In this document: in pieces, positions 24,952 to 34,623 of the stretch
How positions within the stretch are numbered: position 1 is the stretch's first letter
Layout: the number at the start of each line of letters is the position of its first letter
Origin: an uncultured bacterium
GTDB taxonomy: Bacteria; Cyanobacteriota; Vampirovibrionia; Gastranaerophilales; Gastranaerophilaceae
Direction: 5' to 3'
NCBI GenBank assembly: GCA_902777855.1
Contig: CACYVN010000006.1
Span: 1 to 64,000, forward strand
Length of the DNA stretch: 64,000 nt
The notes under the pieces: model-generated
The model's database searches: none
The model's input: only the letters and a program-made list of their open reading frames with translations
Told to the model about the DNA's origin: nothing
Translations under genes and position numbers: made by a program

Positions 24952-25653
24952 TTAGTAAGAATAATTTACCTTTTTTGTTGAGCCGGATTTTACTTTTTCA
25001 AGCAGTTTCATACGGTTATTTCTTGATGTTAATAAGAAATTTTGGTAATAAATATTGTCTTTGTACTCATTTTCAACAAGAATTGACGGATATTTTGTAT
25101 AGATGTATTCATAAATAAGCATCATACGGCGAGATGCGAGTGTATGGTTAGAAAATATATCAAATCGGTATTGTTTGCCGATTTTATTTAAAATCGTAAT
25201 GAGTGCAAGTGGATTATACCCCGCATTAACCATAAAATCTACAGCCATTTTGTCCGCTTTAAGGTCATATTTATTTGGTGAAACCCAGTAATTCAGGATT
25301 GAAATATACCCTCTAAATACTCCTTCGTAAGTGTCAATGCCGTGTGCCAAAGAGTGACTTAATATTGCCGCAAGTTCATTATCATCATCAATGTATGGCA
25401 AGACTGTCGGTTTTACCCAGACTATTCTGTTAACCGAACTTACATCTGTCCAGATATCTCTTGTGTAAACTCTGTTTATAGCCATAAACATAAATCTTTT
25501 TTCTATGCGGTTTGAATTGAGAATTCTAAACCCGACTTCGTTCATTCTTTGCTGAAGTTCGTTTACTGTCGTAACATCCCATGCAAAAGATGGTTTTGCA
25601 ACAGATATAACCATCATCAAAATAAGCCCTATTATAAATAATATTTTTTTCAT
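24952..25653 (-). CDS. secreted M48-like pseudopeptidase
   Basis: A 233-residue exported protein (signal peptide to about residue 24, ...SFAWDV). The fold follows M48 metallopeptidases: DNELAAILSHSLAHGID aligns with the zinc helix and DLKADKMAVDFMVNAGYNP with the third-ligand helix. However, the catalytic HExxH reads HSLAH, losing the Glu, and the ligand helix has Lys where Glu (ExxAD) is expected. It is therefore probably catalytically dead, perhaps a binding or chaperone-like relative. GGGGAATAAA precedes the ATG; it lies one base from its upstream neighbour's stop. Confidence 0.75.
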   Translation of the reverse strand: MKKILFIIGLILMMVISVAKPSFAWDVTTVNELQQRMNEVGFRILNSNRIEKRFMFMAINRVYTRDIWTDVSSVNRIVWVKPTVLPYIDDDNELAAILSHSLAHGIDTYEGVFRGYISILNYWVSPNKYDLKADKMAVDFMVNAGYNPLALITILNKIGKQYRFDIFSNHTLASRRMMLIYEYIYTKYPSILVENEYKDNIYYQNFLLTSRNNRMKLLEKVKSGSTKKVNYSY

Positions 25654-25654
25654 T

Positions 25655-26290
25655 TTATTCCCCTTCTTCTAACTTTTCTATAATATTACTAAAAGTTTCA
25701 AAATAGTAGTGTTTTATTAAATTTTTTTCACAATATTGGTGCAAATTTTTTGTAGCAAACAAAGAGTACGCTTTTTCTGCAATACACAAATCACTTGTGC
25801 CGTCACCGATATAGCAAAATTCATTTTCTTGAACTTTTTCACATTTGCACATGCCCGCCTTTTTGTCACAGTTTGGGTTGTGGTATGGAAATTCTATATT
25901 GAATTTGTTGTTCTTGTAAACAAGGTGGTTTGCATAAACGGGAATATCTTTGAGGTTAAACCGATCAAGCGTTTTATGGATAAACAGGTCAAAGCCGTCA
26001 CTCAAAATTGTAAATTTGATATTTTTTTCTTTTGTGTATCTGACAAAATCCAAAAAAGTTTGGTCGATTTCAATGCTGTCAATATAATCATCAAGCTGCT
26101 TTGGGGTAACTTCCGGCAGCAATCCGACCTGAATTATTGCGTTTTCCATAGACGAAATTTTACCATCTATCCAGAGTTTTTCGGATTCAAGCCACTTATC
26201 ACCTGTATAAAGTTCAAAAAAAGTGTTTACCGCATCAGATTTTGTAATCGTTCCGTCAAAATCACAATATATTGCATCAACTTTTCCCAT
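25655..26290 (-). CDS. HAD-IB family phosphatase (MtnX-like)
   Basis: A 211-residue HAD hydrolase with CDFDGTIT (nucleophile Asp), ILSDGFD (motif II) and GDGTSD (motif IV), the layout of MtnX/phosphoserine-phosphatase-like enzymes. A Cys-rich stretch NCDKKAGMCKC sits before motif IV. The substrate is unknown. First gene of the operon with the M48-like and secreted proteins. No ribosome site is seen, but TATAAT ends 6 bases before the ATG, so the message may be leaderless. Confidence 0.85.
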   Translation of the reverse strand: MGKVDAIYCDFDGTITKSDAVNTFFELYTGDKWLESEKLWIDGKISSMENAIIQVGLLPEVTPKQLDDYIDSIEIDQTFLDFVRYTKEKNIKFTILSDGFDLFIHKTLDRFNLKDIPVYANHLVYKNNKFNIEFPYHNPNCDKKAGMCKCEKVQENEFCYIGDGTSDLCIAEKAYSLFATKNLHQYCEKNLIKHYYFETFSNIIEKLEEGE

Positions 26291-26466
26291 ATTTTGATTA
26301 TAGTATAAAAAATCAGTTTTGTATTTGTGAAACTTTAGTGAAACCTATTTTATTTCTCTTAGATAAGAAAAATATTCATTCTTTTTGGCAAAATTTAACA
26401 AAGATTCTTATATATTTTGAACGAATATTATTTTTCTCTAAAAATAAATATACTAAATTATAATAA

Positions 26467-26898
26467 CTATTTATTTTCTCGAATTTTCTTAAGTGTTTCA
26501 TTTAGAAGTGTTGAACTTGTTCCCTTTGTATAAGGAAAATATATAATTTGAACACCGACTTTGTTAAATTTTTCCTCCATCTCTTTCCAACTTGGTGAAT
26601 TATACCAATCATCACCTACGAAAAGAATATCAAAATGAAGCTTTTCCCACATTTTATATTTATCAAGTTCTTCTTGAGGAATAGCTGCATCCACATATTT
26701 ACAGTTTCTTACAATTTCAATTCTTTCTTCAAAAGGTATAACAGGTTGTTTATGCTTATATTCAACTAACTTATCTACTGATACTCCGACAATAAGTTTA
26801 TCGCATAAACCTTTTGCGTTTTTCAATAAATTCAAGTGTCCTATATGAAACAAATCATATACGCCTGAAGTGTAACCTAAAACCATCTTACTACTCAT
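26467..26898 (-). CDS. TagD-like nucleotidyltransferase
   Basis: A 143-residue cytidylyltransferase-family enzyme: SGVYDLFHIGHLNLL contains the nucleotide-binding HIGH motif, and TKGTSSTLL is the C-terminal ISTT-type motif. Close relatives make CDP-glycerol from glycerol 3-phosphate and CTP. That fits the CDP-glycerol-type transferase three genes away. AAGGAG precedes the ATG. Last gene of the surface-glycan cluster (26467-34403, all minus strand). Confidence 0.88.
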   Translation of the reverse strand: MSSKMVLGYTSGVYDLFHIGHLNLLKNAKGLCDKLIVGVSVDKLVEYKHKQPVIPFEERIEIVRNCKYVDAAIPQEELDKYKMWEKLHFDILFVGDDWYNSPSWKEMEEKFNKVGVQIIYFPYTKGTSSTLLNETLKKIRENK

Positions 26899-26900
26899 AA

Positions 26901-28250
26901 TTATTCTCCTTTTCTATATTTTTCAAAAACATTAATAAACGTATTTAAATTGATAACCATATATTTTTTCCAACCATTTAAAAATGAAATATCATTTGTT
27001 TTAAATACTTTTTTATTTAATGTCAGTTCGTTTATATCACCTAACCATTGTGCAAATGGGACAGGAAACCCGTATTTTTTACGATAAATTACATCAAGTG
27101 GTAAATATTTCTCTCCGATTTTCTTTAAAATATATTTTGGGAAATCACATTTTTCACTAACTTCTCTGTAATCACCACTGCCACAAATCTCATCAAAAAA
27201 ACCATCTTTATACTTAACTTTTAAATTAAAAGGAACAGTATTGATAAATTTTAGTAAATCCATATCAATGAACGGAAAACCCGCTTCTAATCCGTTGTAT
27301 TTACAAGCATTATTTCCTCTTTCTATTAAACCTTTTGTATGCAGTCTTTGAATAAAATAAAACATTTTATTTTTAACATCTTTTGGGCAAGTAGGTTCTT
27401 CAAAAACGGATTTAATAAGTTCAACGTCATCAACAAAATATTCATCTTTTATAAGTTTCTTAACTTCTTCTTGAGTAAAGTATCTGTAATTATCTAAGAG
27501 ATATTCTACATAGGTTTGTTTATTATTTTCAAAATTAAGATACATTCTAAGGTTTTTACCATATCCACCAAATAAGTCGTCAGCGCCCTCGCCACAAAGC
27601 ACAACATCGCAACAATCAAGTTTTGCTTGCCTTTCAGCATATGCAAGAGGTAATTCATTTGGATGGAGTGGTGCACATTTTTCTTTTATCAGTGATGCAA
27701 GAATAGAATTTTCTCCAATAAAATCGTCTTTTCCAAGTATGAATTTTTGATGCTTATCTGAAAATAATTTTGCAACCAAATCAGAATATTCAAATTCATC
27801 TTCACCATAAAAACCGCAACTATACGTATATAATTCAATTCCTTTAAAATACTTTTTCAAAATGGCAAGGACAAGAGAACTGTCCAAACCGCCTGATAGC
27901 ATAATACCTATTCTTTTTTTACCTTTAATAAGTTTTTCGATTGCATTAATTAAAAGTTTTTCACTTTTATTTATTGCATCTTTTTCTGTTATGTTTTGTT
28001 CATCAAATGTCGGATAAAAATAATGTTCTACCTTTTCATTTTTCAATTCTACGCATGCATCAAATCGTTTGAAATCTTCAAACATTGTGTTTTCTAAAAC
28101 AGGATATCTGAAAGTGAAATATGAAGATATTCCCTCTTTTGAGTAATCTGTAAATCCATTTTCATAAATTTTGTCAAGCAAATTATCGGAATAATCTGTT
28201 TGATTTTTAGTGTAATATACATTTTCTAAGCCAAATAAGTCTGATTTCAT
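26901..28250 (-). CDS. asparagine-synthase-like amidotransferase without glutaminase domain
   Basis: A 449-residue protein with the AsnB synthetase half: ATP pyrophosphatase loop SGGLDSS (about residue 123), CGEGADDLFGGY and EAGFPF. The N-terminal part lacks the catalytic Cys2 glutaminase of normal AsnB, so it would need ammonia or another amine donor. Within a glycan cluster it may amidate a sugar acid or add an amine substituent. AAAGGAG 6 bases upstream fixes the start at 28250; an earlier in-frame ATG (28277) lies inside the flippase gene. Confidence 0.85.
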   Translation of the reverse strand: MKSDLFGLENVYYTKNQTDYSDNLLDKIYENGFTDYSKEGISSYFTFRYPVLENTMFEDFKRFDACVELKNEKVEHYFYPTFDEQNITEKDAINKSEKLLINAIEKLIKGKKRIGIMLSGGLDSSLVLAILKKYFKGIELYTYSCGFYGEDEFEYSDLVAKLFSDKHQKFILGKDDFIGENSILASLIKEKCAPLHPNELPLAYAERQAKLDCCDVVLCGEGADDLFGGYGKNLRMYLNFENNKQTYVEYLLDNYRYFTQEEVKKLIKDEYFVDDVELIKSVFEEPTCPKDVKNKMFYFIQRLHTKGLIERGNNACKYNGLEAGFPFIDMDLLKFINTVPFNLKVKYKDGFFDEICGSGDYREVSEKCDFPKYILKKIGEKYLPLDVIYRKKYGFPVPFAQWLGDINELTLNKKVFKTNDISFLNGWKKYMVINLNTFINVFEKYRKGE

Positions 28251-28261
28251 AGTTTTCTCCT

Positions 28262-29500
28262 TTATGTTGTCTTCCATAATCTATATTTGTAAATTCCGCC
28301 AAAACGGACCATAAAGACTACTGCTTCCGTAACTAATACCATTAAAGCTATTGTGTAAATATTCATAAGTCCCGAAAAATAAAGTGTAGTTAGTCCCAAA
28401 ATATGTACAATTGATGCTAAAATTACACTGTTATTTGCTATATTTGCATGACCTAAAGCACCTAAAAGTGGATAGCCTACAAGAATTGACGGGATGTCAA
28501 AACTCGCAATAACACAGAAAATACGGAATATTTTATATGCATTTGTCATTTCATTACCATAGAATATGCATATAATCGGTTTTGCAAAAATAAACATTGT
28601 TGCACAAACAAAGAAATTTATTATTATTGCAATGCAAAATATTTTTTTGAAAGTTTTAACATCTTTATTTTTGGCTACAAATGGATATAATGCACCATTT
28701 AGAGGAACTGTTATGCCATTAATAGCCTGATATATTTTTTCCGCAGCGACATAGTACCCTACCATTATGCTTGAACCTATTAAACCTAAACAGAATGAGT
28801 TCGTATTTGTATAAGCTGAAACAGATATCCTTGATAAAAAGAACTCCGAACTGTACTTAAATTGTTTTTTAATAGATTGCCACTTGGGAAGATACAATTT
28901 TGCTCCCAGTTCTTTAATTGCAAAATACATACCAATAATACCTGACACCAAAAAACCTAAAGAATTTAAAAGCGGAACAATAATATAATCATTGCTGTGT
29001 TTTACAAATATGAATATTAAAATCAAGAAGATAGTTTTAGAAAGAATGTTTAAAAATGTAATATATTTCATTCTTTCCATACCCTGAAAGAACCAAACAG
29101 GGTATATAGCATTCCCAATAACCATCAAAAATGAAAGTATAAATACAATCCAATTTTCTTGAAGTTTGGGAACAAACAACAATAATAAACAAAGTATTAC
29201 AAAACTGACTATTAATAAACAGCATTTTATAAATGTAACTGCACTGAAAATATTTGACAGATTATTAGAGTTATGTCTATTCACCGCAATTTCTCGTGTT
29301 GCTGAAAGTCCAAAACCGTAATCAGTCAACATTATAAAATACTGCATAAATGCAAATGCAAAAAATACTAAACCAAATTTTTCAACACCTAATACACGAG
29401 ATAGATATGGCAAATTAATTAGCGGAATTACATAACTGACAACTTGTAATGCCCCTAATGATATAAAATTTTCTAATAATGTTTTCTTTTCGCTTTTCAT
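28262..29500 (-). CDS. Wzx-like polysaccharide flippase
   Basis: A 413-residue membrane protein with about twelve helices and the MATE/MVF-type flippase pattern (ISLGALQVVSYVIPLINLPYLSRVLG at the start, GYYVAAEKI in the middle). Such proteins flip undecaprenyl-linked glycan units across the inner membrane. The start at 29500 follows AAAGGAAAAT; a longer frame would begin inside the palindromic repeat at 29511. It sits between the CDP-glycerol-type transferase and the amidotransferase-like gene. Confidence 0.9.
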   Translation of the reverse strand: MKSEKKTLLENFISLGALQVVSYVIPLINLPYLSRVLGVEKFGLVFFAFAFMQYFIMLTDYGFGLSATREIAVNRHNSNNLSNIFSAVTFIKCCLLIVSFVILCLLLLFVPKLQENWIVFILSFLMVIGNAIYPVWFFQGMERMKYITFLNILSKTIFLILIFIFVKHSNDYIIVPLLNSLGFLVSGIIGMYFAIKELGAKLYLPKWQSIKKQFKYSSEFFLSRISVSAYTNTNSFCLGLIGSSIMVGYYVAAEKIYQAINGITVPLNGALYPFVAKNKDVKTFKKIFCIAIIINFFVCATMFIFAKPIICIFYGNEMTNAYKIFRIFCVIASFDIPSILVGYPLLGALGHANIANNSVILASIVHILGLTTLYFSGLMNIYTIALMVLVTEAVVFMVRFGGIYKYRLWKTT

Positions 29501-29510
29501 ATTTTCCTTT

Positions 29511-29546
29511 CCCCTCACCCCATTTGGGAGAGGGTTGGGTGAGGGG
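29511..29546. repeat. CCCCTCACCC palindromic repeat, intergenic copy
   Basis: CCCCTCACCC (29511-29520) is the exact complement of GGGTGAGGGG (29537-29546), around a GGGAGAGGG core. It sits between the flippase start and the stop of the upstream transferase. A partial copy lies in frame inside the nuclease gene at 57836. From memory, elements of this type occur in many unrelated genomes. Confidence 0.8.
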
Positions 29547-29551
29547 CTAAC

Positions 29552-30751
29552 CTATCCTAAACTCTTAATCCATTCGACAACACGTTCACAATTTCTACCA
29601 TCTTGATATTTGAATACTTTATCTCGTAAAAATTTTCGCTGTTCTTTGTAATTATCAACTCCATCAACAACATTTTTTATTGCGGATAAAAGTTCATCTT
29701 CTGTTTTGCAAACATCTCCTACTGTAAATTCACTGTAAGGAGTATAAAAACCTCGACATTTTTCTTGGTATTCCTCTAAATCTGGAACGTAGTACATAAT
29801 AGGTTTGTCTAACAACAAATAATCAAAATTAATTGATGAATAATCTGTGATAAGCGCGTCAGAATATTTGAGGACAGGATAAATATCTGAATTGTTATTC
29901 ATTTTATATAATTCTTCACAATCATCAAAGTTCAACCCATTTGCATCATATGGATGTAGTTTACAAATCATAACGGCATTATTTTCTTTTAAAAATTGCT
30001 GTAATTTTTCTGATCTTAACCATCCGGATATATCTTTTTCGGTATCTCTGAATGTTGGCATATAAATAATTATTTTTTTACCTTGTTCGTGAAAGTATTT
30101 TATGTTTGCAAAATCTTCTTCCATAAACATATCTTGTCCTTCAATATCTTTATAAAGAACATCTAATCTTGGAGAACCAATTATTTTAAAATATTTTTTA
30201 TCTACCCCAAAGCAAGAGGATAAGAAAGATATTTCATAATTATTATTAGCAATATATGTACTACCAGATGTTATATTGAAGAAATTGTAAAAGAACTTTT
30301 CCAGTTTTGTAAAATAATATCTTTTGTCGAATACATCATCAAATCCCATTTTTTTAAGTGGAATTCCATGCCAGAAATTTATTTTTGTAGAGCCGTGGCA
30401 AAACATTTTATCTGCAACAGATGTCGGACCATAATCATATAACCAATATTTAGCTCTTAGTGCAAACCATATCCCCTTTAAAGATGTCCTTTTATTAATA
30501 TTTTTGTATCCGCAATTTTTTAGTTTGTTTATTATTTTTTCATCGTTGGTTAACCATACACATTTGTAATTAGTTTTATTATTATTTAGAAATAGATACA
30601 GATACTTTGTATTATGCATAAACATATTCAGATTATCTACATGACAACCCAATGCAATATAATTTTTATTTCTTTGTATTAAAATATTTAAAGTAAAACC
30701 AATTATTTTTTGAATAATTATTCGTATTACATTGTATATCTTTCTAAACAT
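29552..30751 (-). CDS. CDP-glycerol glycerophosphotransferase-like (TagF/TagB family)
   Basis: A 399-residue enzyme of the family that adds glycerol phosphate from CDP-glycerol to wall teichoic or similar polymers. Hallmarks are the FWHGIPLKKMG motif (catalytic His), IIYMPTFRD, KLHPYD and the ITDYSSINFDYLLLDKP signature. The N-terminus carries an amphipathic membrane-binding stretch. With the TagD-like enzyme it argues for a glycerol-phosphate-modified surface glycan. GGAGATAG lies 12 bases upstream of the ATG. Confidence 0.9.
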   Translation of the reverse strand: MFRKIYNVIRIIIQKIIGFTLNILIQRNKNYIALGCHVDNLNMFMHNTKYLYLFLNNNKTNYKCVWLTNDEKIINKLKNCGYKNINKRTSLKGIWFALRAKYWLYDYGPTSVADKMFCHGSTKINFWHGIPLKKMGFDDVFDKRYYFTKLEKFFYNFFNITSGSTYIANNNYEISFLSSCFGVDKKYFKIIGSPRLDVLYKDIEGQDMFMEEDFANIKYFHEQGKKIIIYMPTFRDTEKDISGWLRSEKLQQFLKENNAVMICKLHPYDANGLNFDDCEELYKMNNNSDIYPVLKYSDALITDYSSINFDYLLLDKPIMYYVPDLEEYQEKCRGFYTPYSEFTVGDVCKTEDELLSAIKNVVDGVDNYKEQRKFLRDKVFKYQDGRNCERVVEWIKSLG

Positions 30752-30804
30752 ATTTTATTCTATCTCCTTTTTTATAATGACAAGTTCTTAATTTTAGTTT
30801 GTAT

Positions 30805-31911
30805 TTATAATAAATTTTGAAGTTCTGCTTTACTTGAGGCTACATTTTTTTCGAGTTCATTTATTATTTCTAAGTTTATTTTTTGCATTTCTTTTAGTTC
30901 TTTTATACTTGGTAAATTCCCTTGACGAATGTCTGAATTTAAGATATATTTATAGCCCAATTTATTAAAATCGCCTATTTCTGGCTGTAACACAATGGGA
31001 ATAATCCCAGCTTTCATATATTCAACTAATTTAGTAGGGCAAGCTACACGATTAACAACATTATCATCACGAAGAATAAATCCTAAATGAGCTTTTGCAT
31101 ATTCTTGATTTAAATCATTCGGAGCTACAGATTTAATAGTTATATAGTTTTCAACTTCATATTTTTTAGCCAAATTTGTGTAATATTGTATGTCAGGAGT
31201 TAAAAAGGTGTAATTAATATTACTAATTTTTTTATTTTTGACGACTTCTGCAATTGATTTAACCATCAATTCTGGATTTTGCCATACTTGATTCCTTCCA
31301 GAATATAATATATTTAATGCATTTTCTTTTTTTTCAGAAAAATTAATATTAGAACTATTAAAGATCGGGAGTGTAATATATTTTAATTTTTTAGATTCTT
31401 GATATTTATTTTGATAATATGTTGTCATATTATTTGTGACACTTACAAAGGTTTTTATATACTTTAATGCAAATTTTTCATACTTTTTCATGTTACTTAT
31501 TTTCCAAATAGGCGCATTCATCATCTCCATTTCTTCAATTACACAGCCATGAAAATCTAAAACCATTTTATAACCGTATTTTTTTATTAAATTTAAATCC
31601 AGCTTTGCTAAATTAGTAAAATTTTCTATATAAATAATTTTTGCATTTTCAAATATTTTTATTGTTTGATTTTTAGTTAAATATTTATATGATTTAATTT
31701 TATTATCACTAGACTCTGGTAACTTGTTATATCCCCTTTTTATATCTCTGTACCAATAGTACAAATAATTAACGAACGGAAAATTAAATGATTCTATGTA
31801 GGTTCTATTAAAATCACTAAATATCTCATCAATTGCAAGGAATCGTATACTTGCGCCATCTTGTTTCAGCCATCCTGTAGGATACTTTGCGATAAATATA
31901 ATTTCATTCAT
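30805..31911 (-). CDS. glycosyltransferase (GT4-like)
   Basis: A 368-residue GT-B type glycosyltransferase: ILYSGRNQVWQNPELMVKS opens the second Rossmann domain and RVACPTKLVEYMKAGIIPIV is the donor-binding region with the expected Glu. Donor and acceptor are unknown. It has a GGAGG ribosome site, and its start follows the stop of the polymerase-like gene directly (TAAATG). Divergence from canonical GT4 in the N-terminal half is notable. Confidence 0.8.
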   Translation of the reverse strand: MNEIIFIAKYPTGWLKQDGASIRFLAIDEIFSDFNRTYIESFNFPFVNYLYYWYRDIKRGYNKLPESSDNKIKSYKYLTKNQTIKIFENAKIIYIENFTNLAKLDLNLIKKYGYKMVLDFHGCVIEEMEMMNAPIWKISNMKKYEKFALKYIKTFVSVTNNMTTYYQNKYQESKKLKYITLPIFNSSNINFSEKKENALNILYSGRNQVWQNPELMVKSIAEVVKNKKISNINYTFLTPDIQYYTNLAKKYEVENYITIKSVAPNDLNQEYAKAHLGFILRDDNVVNRVACPTKLVEYMKAGIIPIVLQPEIGDFNKLGYKYILNSDIRQGNLPSIKELKEMQKINLEIINELEKNVASSKAELQNLL

Positions 31912-33294
31912 TTAAATTATCCTCCACTTTTGTACGGTTGTTAAAAGTTTCCCTAAGTATTTGTCGGGTCTATACATTGCAATTAAATAAATCATTGGAA
32001 TAAAAGGTCCACGCAATCTGTGGATTGCTCCGGCATTACCAAGAGTTATGCAATAAAAACTGAACATAAATAACATTGAAAAGAAAAATGTAAGTAAAAC
32101 GAAATTTCTTTCTCTAAATAAATTCAATAAACCTCTTAAAAAAGATGGTATAATTAAATATAGAATCAACATATCCGGGATATAAATAATTCTTGAAATC
32201 TTTGTCCAAGTCCAAGGAAAAGGAGCTAAAAATAAATAAACATAACCAACAATGAATGGTAATAAAAAGAATTTTGAATATAATGCCCCAAAATCAAAAC
32301 CAATCCCTGCATCCCCATATTGATATGAAGCTTCTCTTATGCTGATTAAATCTTCAACAGATAAAATACTCATAAAAGAAGATATTTTTAGCAATAAAAA
32401 TATAATTATTCCTGCAATAACAGGTGAAAATAAAATTACTATAACCGAAATCCAATTAGTTTTTATGATTGTATTTTTTAGATTTAATCTCAAATTCATA
32501 ACAATCCATGCAGTTATTAGTGCAAAAAATAATACAAATGAGGCATAGGGTCTGAATAAATACAAACCATACAGAGCAATGAATGATAATAATAAATAAA
32601 TTAAATTTAATTTATTATAAAATAGATAAAATAAAAATATTGATAAATACATAAATAATGTAATATATCCGTCTCTAATGAGTACAGTAGTATTGAGCAT
32701 ATGCGAAAATGTAAATATGGATAATAACGAATATATTTTTGCTAAAGAATCGTTTTTTAATACGATTTTACCAATATAGTAAATAATAGGAGCAACTAAT
32801 GAAGCCGTAATAGCATTAAAAATACATACTATAAATGGATTAATTCCGAATAAATAATAGAAAGTGCCTATTATTTTGGGAAACATTCCTCCTGTATATT
32901 TTTCTGCTAAGGTTGGAATTGAATAATATTTTGAAATATTTACTCCCAAACTGTGAAATAATACACCATCATTATCAGTAGTAAACGGTGTAAAATGATT
33001 TTCATTCGGTAGAGAAAATCCCAAAATATGATATTTGAGTATTTCCCAAAAAATTAAAACTATAAAATGGACTAAAATAGAAATAATAAATATTTTTGGA
33101 TAAAATTTATCTTTGCAAAATTTATTAATTAACAAATATATTGGAAATACAAATAATAAAGAAATAAATAATGGTAAAAAAGAGTGTTCTAAATAACCAT
33201 TTTCAAAATATATTAGTGTAATCATTAAAAATAATAAAATTATACTTAGAAAAAATGGTATTATATTTTTACTTTTTATAACTAAACCCTGCAT
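31912..33294 (-). CDS. polytopic membrane protein, probable glycan polymerase
   Basis: A 460-residue protein with about eleven membrane helices, alternating with Lys-rich loops. Its position among flippase and glycosyltransferases, and the large periplasmic-type loops near residues 95-130 and 300-325, suggest a Wzy-like polymerase or a GT-C transferase (LFRPYASF, FLAPFPWTWTKI). No decisive motif is visible. It overlaps the upstream glycosyltransferase by 13 bases and has GAGGGAAT before its ATG. Confidence 0.65.
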   Translation of the reverse strand: MQGLVIKSKNIIPFFLSIILLFLMITLIYFENGYLEHSFLPLFISLLFVFPIYLLINKFCKDKFYPKIFIISILVHFIVLIFWEILKYHILGFSLPNENHFTPFTTDNDGVLFHSLGVNISKYYSIPTLAEKYTGGMFPKIIGTFYYLFGINPFIVCIFNAITASLVAPIIYYIGKIVLKNDSLAKIYSLLSIFTFSHMLNTTVLIRDGYITLFMYLSIFLFYLFYNKLNLIYLLLSFIALYGLYLFRPYASFVLFFALITAWIVMNLRLNLKNTIIKTNWISVIVILFSPVIAGIIIFLLLKISSFMSILSVEDLISIREASYQYGDAGIGFDFGALYSKFFLLPFIVGYVYLFLAPFPWTWTKISRIIYIPDMLILYLIIPSFLRGLLNLFRERNFVLLTFFFSMLFMFSFYCITLGNAGAIHRLRGPFIPMIYLIAMYRPDKYLGKLLTTVQKWRII

Positions 33295-34403
33295 ATTCCC
33301 TCGTATAGTCTAAATGTTTTTACTACCATTTTTTCTGCGGAAAATTCTTCTTCAAAAAACTTTCTGCTATTATGGGCAAGGGAGAATATATTTTCTCTGT
33401 TATCCCAAAGTGATTTGATTTGCTTTTTGCAATCCGCTATATCCTGCTGTTTTACAAGATATCCGTTACTCCTTATACATTCACTGTTCCCGCCAACATC
33501 CGAAACTAACAAAGGCAAACCTGCACACATTGCTTCAATAATTCCTATCGGCAATCCTTCTTTGTTGCTAATGAGTGTATATATATCATAATTTCTTAAA
33601 AGAGGTATTACATCATATATTTCGCCTCTGTATTGGATATTTGCATCATTCTGCTTGGTTATAAAATCTATAACTTTGTCAAGTTCTTCCCCATAGCCAA
33701 ATAAATCGAGTTTTATATTCAATCCGTCTTTGTTAGACTCGTGTACTGCAGAAATTAATGTATAAGGATCTTTTGGCGGACAAAAACGGGAAATCATAAC
33801 TATTTTTAATTCGTCTTTTGAAAATTCTTTTTTCTTAAATTCTTCCGGAATATCCGAAATACCGTTATGTATAGTCACCATTTTGTTTTTAAAAAATGGC
33901 ATAGTTTTTATCCCGATTTGCCTGTCGTATTCCGAAACACAAATTATTTTTTGTGTAAATATTGCTAAAAAAGTTTCTAAAACCTTATAAAATAGAATTT
34001 TTGCTTTTGAGTATCCGCCTGAAAAAGTCCAGCCATGAGCTGTGAAAATTACCGGAGTTCGGGTTAAAAACCCGCAAATTCTGCCAACAATACCTCCTGT
34101 CATTGAGTTACAATGAATCAAGTCAGGCTTTATTTGTTTAATAATCTTTAAAGTATCTAAATGTGATTTTATATGAGTTTTTAAATCAACAATACTATTG
34201 GTCATTGGCACAAAAAATATTTGTTCGTCTTTTATACCAAGGGTTTTAAGCTCGTTAGACAAATAACCTGAAGTTGACATTATAAAATACGGTGTAAAAT
34301 TTTTGGGTAAACCTTTTGTAAGCTCAAGTAAATATTTTTGAGCTCCGCCTAAATCAGGTTTTGTAATTATATATAATATTTTTTTAGAAAGGCTTTCACT
34401 CAC
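33282..34403 (-). CDS. glycosyltransferase family 4
   Basis: A 373-residue GT4-type transferase: DLGGAQKYLLELTKGL (acceptor side), THGWTFSGG-like AHGWTF, ISRFCPPKDPYTLISAV, and the donor-binding EGLPIGIIEAMCAGLPLLVSDVGGNSECI with the conserved E-x7-E. I start at a GTG (34403) because AAAGGTGA lies 7 bases upstream; an ATG at 34430 has no ribosome site. First gene of the seven-gene glycan cluster. Confidence 0.88.
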   Translation of the reverse strand: MSESLSKKILYIITKPDLGGAQKYLLELTKGLPKNFTPYFIMSTSGYLSNELKTLGIKDEQIFFVPMTNSIVDLKTHIKSHLDTLKIIKQIKPDLIHCNSMTGGIVGRICGFLTRTPVIFTAHGWTFSGGYSKAKILFYKVLETFLAIFTQKIICVSEYDRQIGIKTMPFFKNKMVTIHNGISDIPEEFKKKEFSKDELKIVMISRFCPPKDPYTLISAVHESNKDGLNIKLDLFGYGEELDKVIDFITKQNDANIQYRGEIYDVIPLLRNYDIYTLISNKEGLPIGIIEAMCAGLPLLVSDVGGNSECIRSNGYLVKQQDIADCKKQIKSLWDNRENIFSLAHNSRKFFEEEFSAEKMVVKTFRLYEGICRV

Positions 34404-34623
34404 TACCAATTCACCTTTCTGTGAATACATTTTTTATATATAGAGGTATATGTAAGTTTTAATACTGAAAACTTATCATTTTCTTGTCCGGTAATTTGTT
34501 CCATTATAGTTTATTTTCTCCAGTATAAGATTTTCAATAGTATGATATCATGAAAATTTTAATTAAAGCGTTGCAAATAAATTCACCGATAAAAATCTTA
34601 ATAATGTGAAAATTTAATGTTTT

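Noticed and set aside
29552-30751. TagF-like gene as proof of a Gram-positive host
   Set aside because: Members occur in capsule clusters of Gram-negative bacteria too; one gene does not fix envelope type.
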